From positions 4,432,251 through 4,496,250 of the forward strand of contig NZ_CP034835.1 in the NCBI RefSeq assembly GCF_004014715.1: DNA of 64,000 bases, given 5' to 3'. The position numbers were made by a program, and so were the translations under genes. This document shows positions 10,206-17,224 of this stretch, piece after piece (position 1 is the first letter of the stretch; each line of letters begins with the position of its first letter). Below the pieces are notes generated by a model that made no database searches, was not told the DNA's origin, and saw only the letters and a program-made list of their open reading frames with translations. The stretch is from Pseudoalteromonas sp. R3. GTDB taxonomy: Bacteria > Pseudomonadota > Gammaproteobacteria > Enterobacterales > Alteromonadaceae.

Positions 10206-10367
10206 TTACATCTTAAGTGGCGGTAACGGATCTTTACCATCTTCTGGAATTGCCATAGTGATTCGGATAGGCCCACCGTTTTCGCACCGGTATTCCGTTA
10301 TCTGAACTTCTTGCAGACCACCAGTCACGTTTTCTTGCTGTGCTTTATTGAGTGAAAAAGGGTGCAT
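10206..10367 (-). CDS. GG-leader peptide precursor, MHPFSL leader family (longest core)
   Basis: 53 residues: leader MHPFSLNKAQQENVTGG, then a 36-residue core beginning LQEVQITEYRCENGG and ending EDGKDPLPPLKM. It shares the leader and the ENGGPI..T...PEDG..P pattern with the two copies at 10491 and 10767, so the three are one family. One cysteine is present, unlike the other two. GGGA is about 8 bp upstream of the ATG. Confidence 0.8.
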   Translation of the reverse strand: MHPFSLNKAQQENVTGGLQEVQITEYRCENGGPIRITMAIPEDGKDPLPPLKM

Positions 10368-10490
10368 ATTTTTTCCCTATTAATCTTCTAACATGGTTAA
10401 AAAGCGAGAGTAAGCCTTATATTCCCGATAACTCCGCCAAGTGTTTCAGGGCAGCTTCACTCTCTATCAACGTCTTGCCATCAATGCGTT

Positions 10491-10643
10491 TTACATAGTG
10501 ATAGGTGTTGGATCGTAACCGTCTTCAGGATAAGCCTGAGTGATATCAATTGGGCCGCCATTTTCTTTAAGCAGATCTGAAATGAAAACATTTCCGCCGG
10601 TTACATTTTGCTTTTGGGTCTTATCTAATGAAAAAGGGTGCAT
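10491..10643 (-). CDS. GG-leader peptide precursor, MHPFSL family, duplicated copy
   Basis: 50 residues: leader MHPFSLDKTQKQNVTGG, then core NVFISDLLKENGG followed by PIDITQAYPEDGYDPTPITM. The core is acidic, with Thr, Ser and Asp/Glu residues that an ATP-grasp ligase could link. That is inference from the ligase gene 0.5 kb away in the same direction. The protein is identical to the one at 10767. Confidence 0.8.
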   Translation of the reverse strand: MHPFSLDKTQKQNVTGGNVFISDLLKENGGPIDITQAYPEDGYDPTPITM

Positions 10644-10766
10644 ATTTTTTCCTTATTAATCTTCTAACATGGTTAAAAAGCGAGAGTAAGCCTTATATTC
10701 CCGATAACTCCGCCAAGTATTTCAGGGCAGCTTCACTCTCTATCAACGTCTTGCCATCAATGCGTT

Positions 10767-10919
10767 TTACATAGTGATAGGTGTTGGATCGTAACCGTCT
10801 TCAGGATAAGCCTGAGTGATATCAATTGGGCCGCCATTTTCTTTAAGCAGATCTGAAATGAAAACATTTCCGCCGGTTACATTTTGCTTTTGGGTCTTAT
10901 CTAATGAAAAAGGGTGCAT
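10767..10919 (-). CDS. GG-leader peptide precursor, MHPFSL family, second identical copy
   Basis: Same 50-residue product as the gene at 10491, encoded by the second 276-bp unit. A TGGCGG inverted-repeat element is at 10977-10986, 58 bp before its start. Confidence 0.8.
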   Translation of the reverse strand: MHPFSLDKTQKQNVTGGNVFISDLLKENGGPIDITQAYPEDGYDPTPITM

Positions 10920-11013
10920 ATTTTTTCCTTATTACTGTTATATAATGGTTAAATTTAATTACTACAGGCTCAATATCTCCGCCAAGATAACTGAAGAAGA
11001 TATCTAGATAAAT

Positions 11014-11127
11014 TTATTCAAAGAATTCAAAAATCGCATCAATGACGTCAATCCAGGGTTGATCAGGAGCCGTCGTATTCACACCACCAACCACTGTGCT
11101 GAATTCCATCTTACTGAGTTCTTTCAT
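11014..11127 (-). CDS. GG-leader peptide precursor directly downstream of the ATP-grasp gene
   Basis: 37 residues: leader MKELSKMEFSTVVGG, then core VNTTAPDQPWIDVIDAIF ending EFFE. It starts 30 bp after the ATP-grasp stop codon, in the same direction and presumably on the same message. The core has two Thr near the start and Asp/Glu residues towards the end, the pattern needed for side-chain ester links as in graspetides. It is the best substrate candidate for that ligase, without proof. Confidence 0.82.
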   Translation of the reverse strand: MKELSKMEFSTVVGGVNTTAPDQPWIDVIDAIFEFFE

Positions 11128-11157
11128 CTGCTTATTCCTCTGTTAAGTGCCAATAAC

Positions 11158-12078
11158 TCAGCCTTTCCCTAACATATAATCAACTAAGTGATCAGTTATA
11201 GAGATCCCTGAGCGTTTCTCAAACCCAATAAACATCGGAGAGGGGTTTGCCTCTAAAAAGTAGTACTCTCCGCGCTCATTTCTTCGCCAGTCAATGGCAG
11301 TCCAGTTCAAATGCAGAGTTCGTGCAATCTGCCTGGATTGCTCAATGATCTCTGCGGGAGTCTCAATAGCCAGGAGCTCCATGTTGTCATCTTCTCGAAA
11401 GTCTGCCCGATCACTTTTCAGCTCAACCGAAATCACTTTATCCCCAATGACATAACTGCGGATATTAGTGCCGGCAATAAACTCCTGAACGGTGATAGGC
11501 GACTTGGCCAGCGCAGCGGTAACACGCTCTGACTCCAGGTGTGCCTCTGTCAGCAATTCGGTATGCGCGCCCCCAAACACTGGCTTAAAAATAGATTGCT
11601 TGAGCACACTAAACGCGGTTTTGATGTCCGCCAGATTGTTGCCAACATAGGTCTGAGGAATGCGTACACCCAGACGTTTTACTTTAGTCAATTGAAACGG
11701 CTTCTCTTTATGATGCTGAAATGCTTCCCAGCTGTTTAACCAGATGGTGTCGTTATCAAGAAAAAACCAGGTTCTCAGACATGCCATCGCATCTTGAGCT
11801 GCAATGCTTTCCGCACTCATGTAGTTTTCTCGGGTAGACTCATCCGAGACACCGGAAAAACCGCGCCAAAATACCGCTTGGATTTCATCTAAAGTCAGTG
11901 TTTTTCCGCATGCAAGGGTTAAGCTTCCAAGTTCTTCATTAGGCTCATAACTAAACTGAACCTTACGCGGGAAGTCGTGCGTAGACAGTAGATAAGCATC
12001 AAGCCCGCGCATTTTCAGCTTCTCAAGCATATATTGCGCGTGTTCATCCTGCTGTTGTCCAAGTACGATAAATGCCAT
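11158..12078 (-). CDS. ATP-grasp ligase, RiPP-maturation (graspetide/MvdD-like) type
   Basis: A 306-residue protein with the layout of microviridin-type ligases. An N-terminal pre-ATP-grasp domain ends in AVFWRGF (about 67-73). A central segment reads KVKRLGVRIPQTYVGNN, the binding segment is VQEFIAGTNIRSYVIGD, and the Mg/ATP site is YYFLEANPSPMF (about 272-283). Such enzymes use ATP to join Asp/Glu side chains to Ser, Thr or Lys of a precursor. It sits between a 59-residue acidic protein (18 bp upstream) and a GG-leader precursor (30 bp downstream), so a dedicated modification cassette is likely. Other ATP-grasp roles, such as adding an amino acid to a peptide, cannot be excluded. Confidence 0.8.
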   Translation of the reverse strand: MAFIVLGQQQDEHAQYMLEKLKMRGLDAYLLSTHDFPRKVQFSYEPNEELGSLTLACGKTLTLDEIQAVFWRGFSGVSDESTRENYMSAESIAAQDAMACLRTWFFLDNDTIWLNSWEAFQHHKEKPFQLTKVKRLGVRIPQTYVGNNLADIKTAFSVLKQSIFKPVFGGAHTELLTEAHLESERVTAALAKSPITVQEFIAGTNIRSYVIGDKVISVELKSDRADFREDDNMELLAIETPAEIIEQSRQIARTLHLNWTAIDWRRNERGEYYFLEANPSPMFIGFEKRSGISITDHLVDYMLGKG

Positions 12079-12096
12079 CTCTGATGCTCTCCAAAT

Positions 12097-12276
12097 TTAC
12101 ATACGATAAAAATTAACAGGTTGCTCATCACCGATGTTAAATTCGGCATCTGCAACATTGATCAATGAACAATCCAGACCATCAGGCTGAAAATAATCGT
12201 CCAGGCAATCACCAATAAGCTGTTGGTTTAATAAGAAAGCCAGCTCTTTGTCTGTATAAAATTTTGTTTTCGCCAT
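12097..12276 (-). CDS. Small acidic protein upstream of the ATP-grasp ligase
   Basis: 59 residues, starting MAKTKFYTDKELAFLLNQQL and ending GDEQPVNFYRM. GGAGGC lies 5 bp before the ATG. It has two cysteines (GDCLDDYF and LDCSLI) and no GG motif, signal or membrane segment. It is the first gene of the ligase operon. It may be an alternative substrate, a leader-recognition partner or a self-protection factor; I do not recognise the family. Confidence 0.7.
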   Translation of the reverse strand: MAKTKFYTDKELAFLLNQQLIGDCLDDYFQPDGLDCSLINVADAEFNIGDEQPVNFYRM

Positions 12277-13036
12277 TGTGCCTCCAAATAATCAGGCATC
12301 TGCGAAAAGCTGTGCTTATGAATGCCTGGCTAATTTTCTAAATTGTTCAATTTTAAATTCCGATTATTGTTTTTTGTCTTGCGCTGTAACGCTTTGACGG
12401 TGTGCATGATGACACCGAGAATTTAATAAATCAAAATTATGAAAAACAAAATTTAAGCAACAAATACAACAACTTACCCCTCACCATTATCCTTAGATAT
12501 ACCTTAATTATGTGCTAAATATGAATACCTGAATGGTTATAAAAATATTCATATAGAAAAAACGTATTGGTACCCATACTGGAGATTTGCGTGTATACAC
12601 AACATGCAGCAGCACCGGCCTTTTCTTACTTAATGTCGCTTGCCATTGCTGAAGCGGGTATAAACATGGTCAACAAAGCTGCGCGACCACCACAGTGCAA
12701 AATCTGCAAGCCAGTAGTATGTGAGATGCTACAAAACAGAAAAAGTAGCAGTAAAAAAGTGGTGGTTAGCTTGACTCACCAGTTGTTTTTGGTGCATTCA
12801 AAAGGGGCAGTGCGAAAACACAACACAGACGGCCTGACGACTCAAAAGTCGCAAGCTTTGTCATAATTTACAGCAGGTAAAGCTCTTGTGATGAGTGTGT
12901 ATTGAACCTGCAAGTCTCAGATAAGAAAGCATCACATAGTTCAAATTATGGATCTTGAAACTGGCCTCATTGTCCTCAGGGCCGGAAATTATCACTCATC
13001 ACAAATGAAAGGGAGCGAGTCAGAAATACATTACAT
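12277..13036. other. Promoter region of the ATP-grasp operon and unassigned sequence
   Basis: Bases 12293-12328 hold an inverted repeat (CAGGCAT ... ATGCCTG). AT-rich sequence to about 12560 probably includes the minus-strand promoter. A plus-strand frame at 12567-12866 (99 codons, with a CKICKPVVC segment) overlaps no known family and has no clear ribosome site; I leave it unassigned. Confidence 0.35.
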
Positions 13037-13070
13037 AAAAAAGCCGTGCAGAGTCTCTGCACGGCTTTTT
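13037..13070 (-). terminator. Strong terminator hairpin, usable on both strands
   Basis: AAAAAGCCGTGCAGAG-tct-CTGCACGGCTTTTT forms a long stem with A- and T-runs on either side, 30 bp past the stop of the minus-strand precursor at 13100. Confidence 0.92.
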
Positions 13071-13099
13071 CAACTGCGGCTTGTGCCGCATGTCGACAC

Positions 13100-13204
13100 T
13101 TAGTTAAATTTCTTGTCTTGAGGAGGGAAAAGGATACATCCGCCCTCATCAATACCGCCAGAAACCAATGCCAACTGCGCGTTGTTTTTTTCAATGACTT
13201 TCAT
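13100..13204 (-). CDS. GG-leader peptide precursor, EGGC-core family
   Basis: 34 residues: leader MKVIEKNNAQLALVSGG, then core IDEGGCILFPPQDKKFN. The core start -x-EGGC-(I/V)- recurs at 14638 and 15606. One cysteine only, so a disulfide dimer or a Cys-targeting modification is possible. A ribosome site (GGAG) is 6-8 bp upstream. It is the last gene before the terminator at 13037. Confidence 0.82.
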   Translation of the reverse strand: MKVIEKNNAQLALVSGGIDEGGCILFPPQDKKFN

Positions 13205-13224
13205 ATTATTCTCCAGGTTTAGGT

Positions 13225-13314
13225 TTAAAGATCACATTCAATTTTTGAAAGGTCTTTCTTCTGATTGCTAGTGCCACCAGTGACTGCTTTTAGTTCTTCA
13301 TTAGTTAAATACAT
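13225..13314 (-). CDS. GG-leader peptide precursor, very short
   Basis: 29 residues: leader MYLTNEELKAVTGG, then core TSNQKKDLSKIECDL. GAGGTGAAAT precedes the ATG. It is 20 bp upstream of the gene at 13204 in the same direction, so the two probably share a message. Confidence 0.78.
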   Translation of the reverse strand: MYLTNEELKAVTGGTSNQKKDLSKIECDL

Positions 13315-13804
13315 ATTTCACCTCATACAAATAAAAATGCGCAGGGAGCGCAAAGAAACACAATGCCAATTAAAAAAGCATTATATTTAGAACCATAAAG
13401 TTCATTGCTTAAAATTCTAGCGAAGGTTTCCTTTGCCCAGCAGCTTGAAAAGCCGCGTTGATATAATCATGGTCACCTGTCTGGCTAGATTATATAAAAC
13501 CTTTAATCAGCACTTTAAAACAGCATTAACCATAAGAATTTTAAACAATTAATTTAGGTAATTTAGAAGGTGGTGCATTTATAAAGCCCCACCTTCTGTA
13601 GAATCTACTCAGTTGCAATCCATCGCAAAATCACTTTCATTTCAACACTCAGTGACCATCTAGTGCTTAGAGTAACTTCTCTCGAAATTGGTCTCTAAAA
13701 GCCGACCCAAAGAACCAGTCATATTTCATCCATCAATGCGCAAAGCTCGCGACTGACCATTTGTATGTAATGCGCTGTTGTTCCTGGGTCTGATAAACAG
13801 CGGA
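13315..13804. other. Intergenic stretch without a supported gene
   Basis: About 490 bp between two precursor transcription units. I see no GG-leader peptide or RNA gene in it. The AT-rich part at 13330-13600 may hold the promoter for the 13314 gene. Confidence 0.4.
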
Positions 13805-13906
13805 CTAGTTGCTGTTTTTCTCTCTTTCCATCTTTTCCAGCATCTTATGTGTTGTATCACCACCAGACACCTGAGTTGTTTGCTTTTTATCCAACATAGT
13901 AAACAT
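13805..13906 (-). CDS. GG-leader peptide precursor with charged helical core
   Basis: 33 residues: leader MFTMLDKKQTTQVSGG, then core DTTHKMLEKMEREKNSN. I choose the ATG at 13906 because GGAG is 6 bp upstream of it; an earlier in-frame ATG at 13912 touches that site. The core is predicted helical, with no cysteine. It appears to be transcribed alone. Confidence 0.72.
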   Translation of the reverse strand: MFTMLDKKQTTQVSGGDTTHKMLEKMEREKNSN

Positions 13907-14527
13907 ATTCATCTCCAAAAAATTGTTATCAGCACTTAATTCACCTAAGCGCTTGAGGCCATGATGAGTGAGGTCAGAGTCATTGTCAAAAAGGTGGGAA
14001 TAACAATTTAACCATAAATATCAGAAGCTTAACCCAATCTATTTCCTACCAATAACCGAACTATCAGCTCTATATATGCAGGCTCACTGAATTCGGGCAC
14101 AGGTTGTGCGCTTTCCCCTAGTGCCCTGCCCTGACAGTCGCCTCCTGATGCCAGCTAACCAGGCTAGATACGTTTTCGCATCCAGCAACTTACTAACATG
14201 ACGCATCATCACAAAGGAGCATCAGGGAAAGCTATAACAGGGAAAGTCAGAAGCAGGTATATGCAGGTGGCGTTTTTATGTCACAAGGTGCTACTGCATA
14301 CTAAGTCCGCTTTGTGAATGCTTCGATCAATCACAAAGTGTGTTAGGCATATCTCGGTTCGACCTGATACATCAGATATATTCACCTAATTTTGCCTCCT
14401 CGTATCTCAGCCAGGCTTTGGTCCATACGCAGTGTCGTAGTCGGGCTCTTCTCGACCCAAGGTAGGCTAGTGAACTTTCAAATAGGTATATGAGGGGGTA
14501 AATAGCGGTATTGTTGATAACAGGCAC
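13907..14527. other. Intergenic stretch without a supported gene
   Basis: About 620 bp of mixed composition. No credible open frame, GG leader or RNA structure was recognised. Confidence 0.4.
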
Positions 14528-14553
14528 AAAAAAAGGAGTCAACCTGACTCCTT
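14528..14553 (-). terminator. Rho-independent terminator of the second precursor operon
   Basis: On the minus strand AAGGAGTCA-ggt-TGACTCCTT is followed by a run of seven T. It resembles the terminator at 16756 closely (both start AAGGAGT), and ends the series 15886 to 14638. Confidence 0.9.
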
Positions 14554-14637
14554 ATTTATTCAGCATTCTCACATTACAAACAGAAGCGACTTTCCGCCAA
14601 AAAAATGCCGCTTTGTCTGCAAGCTTAAAATGTGAAA

Positions 14638-14739
14638 TTAGTGCTGACGGCGCTTAGTGGGATCAAATACATCCACACAACCACCTTCAACGATACCACC
14701 TACTACTTGCTCAATGTCAGAGTGTGTTAATGTCATCAT
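14638..14739 (-). CDS. GG-leader peptide precursor, EGGC-core family
   Basis: 33 residues from the first of two adjacent ATGs: leader MMTLTHSDIEQVVGG, then core IVEGGCVDVFDPTKRRQH. It shares the EGGC core start with 13100 and 15606. Last gene of a run of eight same-direction precursors. A TGGCGG element (14594-14599) and the terminator follow. Confidence 0.8.
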   Translation of the reverse strand: MMTLTHSDIEQVVGGIVEGGCVDVFDPTKRRQH

Positions 14740-14759
14740 TTTGGTCTCTCTTAGGTTCC

Positions 14760-14864
14760 TCAGAACCAGTTTTTTATGGTTTCAATCAGCAATTCAACTT
14801 CTGTGTCGGCAGGGTGTGTAGCCCCACTCACCATAGATATATCAGCTGTATTTAAGTTTTTCAT
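14760..14864 (-). CDS. GA-type leader peptide precursor
   Basis: 34 residues: leader MKNLNTADISMVSGA, then core THPADTEVELLIETIKNWF. The cleavage site ends GA instead of GG, which C39 peptidases also accept. The core has an acidic middle and an aromatic end, with no cysteine. An in-frame ATG four codons earlier (MTRN) is an alternative start. Confidence 0.72.
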   Translation of the reverse strand: MKNLNTADISMVSGATHPADTEVELLIETIKNWF

Positions 14865-14941
14865 ATTTCTAGTCATCGTCTCACACTGATGTGGCACTGT
14901 TAGCCTGATCAGTACTGTGGCCTTGTGGCACTCAGTACCAA

Positions 14942-15034
14942 TTACAGTGTTACACGAATTGGTCGGGTGCAATCATGATCAGCTTCCCGGCCACCGCTAA
15001 TTGCCAGCAGCGCTGTATCTTTTAATTCGTACAT
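14942..15034 (-). CDS. GG-leader peptide precursor
   Basis: 30 residues: leader MYELKDTALLAISGG, then core READHDCTRPIRVTL with one cysteine. AAGGATT precedes the ATG. Confidence 0.8.
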   Translation of the reverse strand: MYELKDTALLAISGGREADHDCTRPIRVTL

Positions 15035-15077
15035 ATTTAATCCTTAAACTTTCTATTTGACGCTCAAAAAGCAGCCT

Positions 15078-15239
15078 TTACTGTGGTAGCCAAATCACTG
15101 GCTGATCACCACCCAGATCACCGCAACCGCAGTCAACACCACAAGATGAGTGATAACCACCACCGACGGCTGGCGTTGCATCAACTGGAAATGACTTACC
15201 TGCACTCAGGTTTTTGATTTTTGTTACTTTTAGCTTCAT
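15078..15239 (-). CDS. Long-leader, Cys-rich peptide precursor
   Basis: 53 residues: a 28-residue lysine-rich leader starting MKLKVTKIKNLSAGKS and ending ATPAVGGG, then a core that runs YHSSCGVDCGCGDLGGDQ and ends PVIWLPQ. Three cysteines fall within seven residues (C-x3-C-x-C), which invites disulfide, thioether or metal-linked structures. The long leader type matches 15266, 15413 and 15749, and differs from the short MKEL type around it. Confidence 0.82.
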   Translation of the reverse strand: MKLKVTKIKNLSAGKSFPVDATPAVGGGYHSSCGVDCGCGDLGGDQPVIWLPQ

Positions 15240-15265
15240 TTCAGACGCTCCAATTAACCAGAAGG

Positions 15266-15403
15266 TTAGTGAATTTCATTCAGAACAGGGATAGTGCGAT
15301 CAACACCACAATCATGCACAGTATGTGGACAGCCACCCGCGACTTTCACCAAAGTAGCGTCACTATTCAGTACTTTCAGATTTACTTTTTTCAGTTTCAT
15401 CAT
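15266..15403 (-). CDS. Long-leader peptide precursor, two-cysteine core
   Basis: 45 residues from the first of two adjacent ATGs, 44 from the second, which is better spaced from AGGAAA. The leader MMKLKKVNLKVLNSDATL continues VKVAGG; the core is CPHTVHDCGVDRTIP then VLNEIH. The two cysteines are seven residues apart. A plus-strand frame covering this gene is a shadow. Confidence 0.8.
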   Translation of the reverse strand: MMKLKKVNLKVLNSDATLVKVAGGCPHTVHDCGVDRTIPVLNEIH

Positions 15404-15412
15404 GGTTTCCTA

Positions 15413-15565
15413 TTAGTTTATAAACTGTTCACGCGTTTCGTTTGATTGGCAGCCACGGAATGCACTTGGCTGAAAATCATGACCACCCGCAACGTCTTTC
15501 GTCGCTGATTGGGCAAATTCTTTAGCAACAAGCTTTTTAATTACTTTCTTTTTTAAACTAAACAT
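15413..15565 (-). CDS. Long-leader peptide precursor
   Basis: 50 residues: leader MFSLKKKVIKKLVAKEFAQS then ATKDVAGG, core HDFQPSAFRGCQSNETRE then QFIN. One cysteine. AAAAGGAG lies 5-8 bp upstream of the ATG. The stop is 9 bp before the start of the gene at 15403. Confidence 0.8.
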   Translation of the reverse strand: MFSLKKKVIKKLVAKEFAQSATKDVAGGHDFQPSAFRGCQSNETREQFIN

Positions 15566-15605
15566 ACAATCTCCTTTTAGGATTTAATCAGGTCAATATG
15601 CTGAA

Positions 15606-15698
15606 TTAACGATTAATCAGCTTGTCTAAGTGTGGAGGGATACATCCTCCTTCCGCACGACCGCCAGATACCAGGTGAGCGTTTTCAATAGTAAACAT
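15606..15698 (-). CDS. GG-leader peptide precursor, EGGC-core family
   Basis: 30 residues: leader MFTIENAHLVSGG, then core RAEGGCIPPHLDKLINR. Third member of the EGGC family; its GGCI-PP pattern is closest to the GGCILFPP of 13100. GGAGTTAGAT precedes the ATG. Confidence 0.82.
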   Translation of the reverse strand: MFTIENAHLVSGGRAEGGCIPPHLDKLINR

Positions 15699-15748
15699 AT
15701 CTAACTCCAATACTTTTAATTTATAGGCAGAACACACAGAGCGAAGTG

Positions 15749-15886
15749 TTACGCTTGCATAGAGCAAACACTCTGACATGAGTCATCAATCACATCAGCC
15801 GCCTGAGATCTTCCTGCACCAGCCACGTGTGCAGCTTCGTTGAGAGACAGGTTCTTAATTGCTTTTTTACTAATTTTTAAGTTCAT
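15749..15886 (-). CDS. Long-leader, GA-type, two-cysteine peptide precursor
   Basis: 45 residues: leader MNLKISKKAIKNLSLNEAAH then VAGA (or VAGAG), core RSQAADVIDDSCQSVCSMQA after the G. C-x3-C near the C-terminus. First gene of the eight-gene run that ends at the 14528 terminator. AGAAGGTATT precedes the ATG. Confidence 0.78.
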   Translation of the reverse strand: MNLKISKKAIKNLSLNEAAHVAGAGRSQAADVIDDSCQSVCSMQA

Positions 15887-16283
15887 ACCAATACCTTCTA
15901 TTAATCTGTTTTACATAGTTCACAGTGGGACTATGTACAGCACTTCCCCCTGATCGCTCATTCAAATTAGCAACCCAAAAACATCAAGTCAAAACCCAAA
16001 AAAACACAAAATATCCAATAAAATCAAAAAGGTAATACAGATAATGATGAATCAGTACAGCAATAATAACTATCCTGTGAGGATCGCCACAGCTGATGTC
16101 TGCTGACCAGCAGATCGTGTAATCGCATATGAGAATTCGCTTACCAGCAAGAAGGCAACCGTTTGGCAATGACCTGAGTCACAGTGTAATAAATACAACT
16201 CTCCCAGCTGCCTAAACTCCAAGTTTGCTCAATGTTGTTACAGCATTCTCAGGAAAAGGAATACATTGCTCGTCCTACCTGGC
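15887..16283. other. Promoter region of the eight-precursor operon
   Basis: About 400 bp, AT-rich at its left end where the minus-strand promoter should lie. A 61-codon minus-strand frame (15984-16169) is hydrophobic but has no leader or ribosome site and is not called. Confidence 0.4.
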
Positions 16284-16755
16284 TTTGGTTGTTTGGTTGT
16301 TTGGTTGTTTAGTTGTTTGGTTGTTTGGTTGTTTGGTTGTTTAGTTGTTTGGTTGTTTAGTTGTTTGGTTGTTTAGTTGTTTGGTTGATTGGTTGATTGG
16401 CTGATTGGCTGATTGGCTGATTGGCTGATTGGCTGATTGGCTGATTGGCTGATTGGTTGATTGGCTGATTGGCTGATTGGCTGATTGGCTGATTGGCTGA
16501 TTGGCTGATTGGCTGATTGGCTGATTGGCTGATTGGCTGATTGGCTGATTGGCTGATTGGCTGATTGGCTGATTGGCTGATTGGCTGATTGGCTGATTGG
16601 CTGATTGGCTGATTGGCTGATTGGCTGATTGGCTGATTGGCTGATTGGCTGATTGGCTGATTGGCTGATTGGCTGATTGGCTGATTGGCTGATTGGCTGA
16701 TTGGCTGATTGGCTGATTGGCTGATTGGCTGATTGGCTGATTGGTTGATTGGCTG
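16284..16755. repeat. Octanucleotide tandem repeat array, about 59 copies
   Basis: About 470 bp of 8-bp units. Roughly the first 13 are TTTGGTTG (some TTTAGTTG); the remaining ~46 are almost perfect GCTGATTG, with TTGATTGG variants at both ends. Because 8 is not a multiple of 3, the frames shift through the repeats; the apparent reading frame of ANQPISQS repeats is a by-product. The array lies just beyond the terminator at 16756. Confidence 0.95.
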
Positions 16756-16787
16756 AAAAAAAGAAAGGAGTGAATACCACTCCTTAT
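16756..16787 (-). terminator. Rho-independent terminator of the 11-copy array operon
   Basis: On the minus strand AAGGAGTG-gtatt-CACTCCTT is followed by TCTTTTTTT. It lies about 54 bp past the stop of the precursor at 16841. Confidence 0.9.
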
Positions 16788-16840
16788 TTACGTCTTTTCT
16801 CGCAGATTCAGATTAAAATCAAATTCCGCCAAATTAGATT

Positions 16841-16945
16841 TTACTTTCTGATCACTTGGCCCAGGCAATCAACCCAGTTGCCAAACTCATCCCAGCCAAG
16901 TCCGCCGGAGACAAGGTGCATATGTTCTGTTTTTATTTGGATCAT
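16841..16945 (-). CDS. GG-leader peptide precursor, last gene of the array operon
   Basis: 34 residues: leader MIQIKTEHMHLVSGG, then core LGWDEFGNWVDCLGQVIRK. Its core differs completely from the array peptide. It starts only 11 bp after the stop of the first array copy, so it is translated from the same message. One cysteine and two tryptophans. Confidence 0.8.
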   Translation of the reverse strand: MIQIKTEHMHLVSGGLGWDEFGNWVDCLGQVIRK

Positions 16946-16956
16946 ATTCACAGCTC

Positions 16957-17067
16957 TTAAAATTCGTACTTGAAGCCGATTTCCCAGCCGTCTTTGGTTA
17001 CTTTGCCGTAGACATAGCCACCAGCGCCATTGATTGCATTCATTTGGATTGCGTTAAGTTCTTTCAT
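16957..17067 (-). CDS. Array precursor peptide, copy 1 (distal)
   Basis: 36 residues: leader MKELNAIQMNAINGAGG, then core YVYGKVTKDGWEIGFKYEF. The leader is of the colicin-V double-glycine type. The core has no cysteine, and alternates hydrophobic/aromatic with polar residues around a KDG turn, as a beta-hairpin would. The last residues G-F-K-Y-E-F fit the outer-membrane-protein beta-signal G-x-x-aromatic-x-F. Export would be by the C39 transporter at 19368. A ribosome site, AAAGGAC, is 8 bp upstream. This copy has CTT instead of CTA for Leu4. Confidence 0.88.
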   Translation of the reverse strand: MKELNAIQMNAINGAGGYVYGKVTKDGWEIGFKYEF

Positions 17068-17090
17068 GATCTTTGTCCTTTCAGGGTCGA

Positions 17091-17201
17091 TTAAAATTCG
17101 TACTTGAAGCCGATTTCCCAGCCGTCTTTGGTTACTTTGCCGTAGACATAGCCACCAGCGCCATTGATTGCGTTCATTTGGATTGTGTTTAGTTCTTTCA
17201 T
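17091..17201 (-). CDS. Array precursor peptide, copy 2 (Ala6Thr variant)
   Basis: Same as copy 1 except that the leader reads MKELNTIQMNAINGAGG. This is the only amino-acid change seen in the array, and it is in the leader. Core unchanged. Confidence 0.88.
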   Translation of the reverse strand: MKELNTIQMNAINGAGGYVYGKVTKDGWEIGFKYEF

Positions 17202-17224
17202 GATCTTTATCCTTTCAGGGTCGA

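Larger units (their letters stand above)
10381..10932. repeat. Tandem duplication, two 276-bp units
   Basis: The unit 10381-10656 is repeated at 10657-10932 with a single visible difference (g at 10443 versus a at 10719). Each unit carries one complete precursor gene plus its upstream region, including the TGGCGG element. The near-identity indicates a very recent duplication or gene conversion. Confidence 0.93.

Noticed and set aside
10384..10491. Protein-like frame (about 30 codons, with RIDGKTLIESEAAL text) just past the 10491 precursor, repeated in the next unit
   Set aside because: It has no start codon and its apparent quality is seen in both units only because they are duplicates. It could be a remnant, but nothing supports expression.
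12567..12866. 99-codon plus-strand frame with two CxxC-like pairs
   Set aside because: No ribosome site, no recognisable domain, and it lies in a region that otherwise looks non-coding.
14760..14972. 70-residue version of the 14760 peptide
   Set aside because: The upstream extension is not leader-like and covers the intergenic gap; the internal start MKNLNTADI gives a normal leader.
15984..16169. 61-codon hydrophobic minus-strand frame
   Set aside because: AT-rich sequence, no leader, no ribosome site; hydrophobicity follows from base composition.
16281..16755. CRISPR-like array
   Set aside because: Units are 8 bp and contiguous, with no spacers; the 134-bp array also has no spacer diversity and is coding.
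16373..16780. 135-codon frame of ANQPISQS repeats
   Set aside because: It is a translation of the 8-bp repeat array and runs across the terminator; no ribosome site and no independent sequence.
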